Origin: Bdellovibrionia bacterium
GTDB taxonomy: Bacteria > Bdellovibrionota > Bdellovibrionia > Bdellovibrionales > UBA1609
DNA length: 42,399 nt
Assembly (NCBI GenBank): GCA_030432925.1
Contig: JAUILT010000015.1
Span: 1 to 42,399, forward strand
Direction: 5' to 3'
Below the pieces are notes generated by a model, which was given only the letters and a program-made list of their open reading frames with translations, was not told the origin of the DNA and ran no database searches. Positions within the stretch are counted from its first letter, which is position 1. The number at the start of each line of letters is the position of its first letter. A program made the position numbers and the translations under genes. Shown here one piece after another: positions 40,408-42,399 of the stretch.

Positions 40408-41721
40408 TTATGCGGCTTCCTTCTGAGGGTTTTTCTTAATAGAAATTTTTCTTGGTACAGTTACAATATTTGTTACACGCAAAGTGTTGTTGTCATCACA
40501 AACTTTCCAATTGAGCTGCCAATCGACGCCTGAAAGCTGCCCAACTTGGTCGACCAGCTTCATTCCTAGTCCCTGCCCTTGCTCGTTATGAGTTCCTTTT
40601 CTTGACACTATTTTCTTTTTGGCTTTTGCTTGAACAAGATTGGATAAATGCTCTTTACTAGCTGTATTTGTAATCTCAAAATAGACTCTATTTTTCACGT
40701 TATAAACCTTAAATTCCAACTCTGCCTCATCTTGTGAAAACTTGATTGCATTTCCCATAATGTTAGCCATTAAATGATGGCTGAAGCTAATGGGTTCAAC
40801 AGCCACAGTGTCTACGTCCTTATGAATCATCTTAACAATATTTAATTGTTTTGCCAAAAGAGATTCTTCAAAAATTAATTCTAACTTTTGCAAAACACTT
40901 TCGACAAGAACTTCTTTGGTTTTAATTTCTAATTCGCCTTCTTCCCCGTGACCCCTAAGCATTTTAAAATTATTAATAATGTCTCTGATATCCATCACAC
41001 CATTTACAGCTTGCTCATGATATTTTTTGTACTTTTTTGGATTTTCATGAAGGTTTTCTAAGAACTCTACACTCATTAAAAGTCGATTCAGGTGATTATT
41101 AATATCATGAGTAATCAAGTTAATCAAAAGTTGATTATCTCTATTGTAAGCATTGACGCTCTTTAGACTCTCTTCTAACCTTTGAATATTTATATCAAAC
41201 AGTGATTTAAAGTGATTCAATAAGCCCGTACACAGCACAATAGTAATCATAATTAAATATACATTTTTAGATTGATGCTCTACTTGAAGAGCAAATGGAG
41301 ATTTGTGATAAAACTCCATCATGACAAATGAGCTTAATGCCATAATCGCTGAAAAGCCAGAGTACCATATAGCGTGACTTCGCTTCATAGCAATGTACCC
41401 CGAGAGTACTAATGGTATAACCATGAATATATCCAGAGCAAATGTATCTACTCTTAAAAGTACATTTGTGAACAAGTGAAAACTTGCATAATAAAATGGC
41501 CAGGGAATCCACCGAGGGTTATTAGACTTGCTGATAAAATATAAAAATATTAAAGGGGGGCAAAATAATCGAATGAACTCCTCAGTAACACGAAGATTAT
41601 CATCATGAATATAAGACATGACCATAGCTGCGACAGCAAAAATTAACCATAACCAAAGAAAAGTTTTTGTTAGATGAAGCCTATTAGCTTGATCGTTTTT
41701 TTTAGGATTTAAATAGTTCAT
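40408..41721 (-). CDS. Membrane sensor histidine kinase
   Basis: The 437-residue protein has about six membrane helices in the first 170 residues, then a coiled stretch and the DHp motif LITHDINNHLNRLL with H205. The ATP-binding region shows the N-box NIMGNAIKFSQ and the glycine loop GQGLGMKLVDQ. The G1 box, usually DxGxG, reads ITNTASKEH, so its Asp is absent and activity may be reduced or altered. No response regulator lies next to it. Membrane part of 7TM-like type could sense hydrophobic or envelope signals. It may share a transcript with the penicillin-acylase gene. Confidence 0.85.
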   Translation of the reverse strand: MNYLNPKKNDQANRLHLTKTFLWLWLIFAVAAMVMSYIHDDNLRVTEEFIRLFCPPLIFLYFISKSNNPRWIPWPFYYASFHLFTNVLLRVDTFALDIFMVIPLVLSGYIAMKRSHAIWYSGFSAIMALSSFVMMEFYHKSPFALQVEHQSKNVYLIMITIVLCTGLLNHFKSLFDINIQRLEESLKSVNAYNRDNQLLINLITHDINNHLNRLLMSVEFLENLHENPKKYKKYHEQAVNGVMDIRDIINNFKMLRGHGEEGELEIKTKEVLVESVLQKLELIFEESLLAKQLNIVKMIHKDVDTVAVEPISFSHHLMANIMGNAIKFSQDEAELEFKVYNVKNRVYFEITNTASKEHLSNLVQAKAKKKIVSRKGTHNEQGQGLGMKLVDQVGQLSGVDWQLNWKVCDDNNTLRVTNIVTVPRKISIKKNPQKEAA

Positions 41722-41746
41722 TCAAACCAAATCAGTCTATATGTTT

Positions 41747-41796
41747 TCTTTTTTGTACCCAGACCCTTCATACAGAACTTTTCGGTACAAAAAAGA
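41747..41796. repeat. 13-bp perfect inverted repeat upstream of the histidine kinase
   Basis: TCTTTTTTGTACC (41747-41759) and GGTACAAAAAAGA (41784-41796) are exact reverse complements around a 24-nt centre, starting 26 bp before the kinase ATG. It could be a pair of operator half-sites or an RNA leader hairpin. Confidence 0.5.
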
Positions 41797-42044
41797 CTCC
41801 TTATTATGGCCCTATCACTAAAAGTAAAAAAGCTAGACTCACTATAAGTCGAGTTGGTGTTATACCGATCCGGTTTGAATAGCTCCTCAGATCTATTCTA
41901 TGTTTTTTATCTGTTTAAAATATTATGATACAACTTTTAATTAGAGGACCTCTTCCTTTATGGAGTCCAAGGCCTGAGCAAAAAATCTGAAAAAACTGAA
42001 TTTAACGACCGATAATCCATTGAGTACCTGCTGGATGAGAGCTG

Positions 42045-42326
42045 TTGAAACTTTCAAACTGTTACTATGCTCCAAAAACAAAGTGTCCTGCTTTTGGTGG
42101 AACGACGTGGAATACTGGCCATTGCTTCAAAGACTATCTTTTACCATCCCCATCCATCCCTATAGGTGATGGACTTTATGATGACCAAAACACAATAACC
42201 TTAAATTTTGTAGACTGTTGTCACCCCCTTGAGACACAGGTTTTTGATGATGAATTTCCAAGTAACGCCTTGACGAACACCGCTTACCGCTATGATCAAT
42301 ATGGGTGCATTGCCCTTCATCTCTGA
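42045..42326 (+). CDS. Doubtful cysteine-rich reading frame, possibly a gene remnant
   Basis: From a TTG at 42045 the frame gives 93 residues with seven cysteines (KTKCPAFGG, GHCFKDY, FVDCCHPL, QYGC). The composition looks protein-like, with DDQNTITLNF and DDEFPSNALTNTAYRYDQ segments. There is no ATG, no clear ribosome-binding site, and a stop lies two codons further upstream. It might be the end of a decayed secreted-protein gene. No family recognised. Confidence 0.25.
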   Translation: MKLSNCYYAPKTKCPAFGGTTWNTGHCFKDYLLPSPSIPIGDGLYDDQNTITLNFVDCCHPLETQVFDDEFPSNALTNTAYRYDQYGCIALHL

Positions 42327-42374
42327 GTTGAATTTGGTGCTTTACTTTTGCTGGCAGCGAAACTCGGCGAGTGA

Positions 42375-42391
42375 ATCTGTCTGAGACAGAT
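42375..42391. repeat. 17-bp palindrome near the right edge
   Basis: ATCTGTCT (42375-42382), one central G, then AGACAGAT (42384-42391): perfect eight-base arms. With only one base between arms it fits a dimeric regulator's operator better than an RNA hairpin. The gene it might serve lies outside the window. Confidence 0.4.
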
Positions 42392-42399
42392 AAGTGCGG

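Larger units (their letters stand above)
41722..42399. other. Right end, mostly without a convincing gene
   Basis: This stretch is AT-rich up to about 42,000. It holds a 13-bp inverted repeat (41747-41796), a doubtful frame (42045-42326) and a 17-bp palindrome (42375-42391). No RNA gene was recognised. An 11-bp palindrome AGAGGACCTCT lies near 41943-41953. Confidence 0.5.

Noticed and set aside
1-42399. CRISPR array, tRNA or rRNA genes, insertion sequences
   Set aside because: No regular repeat-spacer pattern, no tRNA T-loop motifs with acceptor stems, no rRNA segments and no transposase genes were seen.

Overview
The window reads as chromosome of a Gram-negative, moderately AT-rich bacterium, most probably a member of the Bdellovibrionota (Bdellovibrio-like). 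That placement is inference. It rests on a partial HNH-endonuclease-type protein of a sort common in that group, many outer-membrane and lipoprotein genes, BamB/YfgM, a PilZ plus cyclic-nucleotide-binding signalling gene group, and an anaerobic-type FabA/FabB pair. No rRNA or tRNA gene, CRISPR array or insertion sequence was recognised.

Left part (1-13,500). The 5' end of an HNH-endonuclease-like gene runs off the left edge. It is followed by about 780 bp without a convincing gene that holds a strongly self-complementary element. Next come an XRE regulator, a flavin reductase, a DnaQ-like exonuclease and a receiver protein carrying a lone histidine-kinase dimerisation segment. A reverse-strand operon with overlapping stop/start codons encodes an outer-membrane barrel-like protein, a TolC-like channel, an RND permease and a lipoprotein, but no periplasmic adaptor. 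A LysR regulator diverges from a secreted protein built of about ten 27-residue repeats.

Middle (13,500-24,900). A forward group encodes a PilZ protein, a membrane protein interrupted by a frameshift (PqqD-like winged helix, S2P/M50-like membrane core, two cyclic-nucleotide domains) and a subtilisin-family lipoprotein; it looks like a second-messenger-linked membrane/protease module. A reverse-strand operon with stop/start overlaps at most of its junctions follows: leucine dehydrogenase, YfgM-like, BamB, small lipoprotein, apt and a small protein. Beyond it, a tail-anchored helix-turn-helix protein and a catalytic-domain-only tyrosine recombinase diverge from an AT-rich region full of small palindromes.

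Right part (24,900-42,399). After a few envelope proteins comes a housekeeping run: yceD, rpmF, fabH, fabD, fabG, acpP, fabF, rpiB, glyA, an M23 peptidase lipoprotein, fabA, fabB and a heme A synthase. It supplies initiation, malonyl transfer, reduction, carrier and condensation steps of type II fatty acid synthesis, plus unsaturated fatty acid formation through FabA/FabB. plsX, often found between rpmF and fabH, is missing here. The right end carries a reverse-strand group: a sensor histidine kinase, a penicillin-acylase-family Ntn hydrolase and a small membrane protein. About 680 bp then hold inverted repeats and one doubtful small reading frame.
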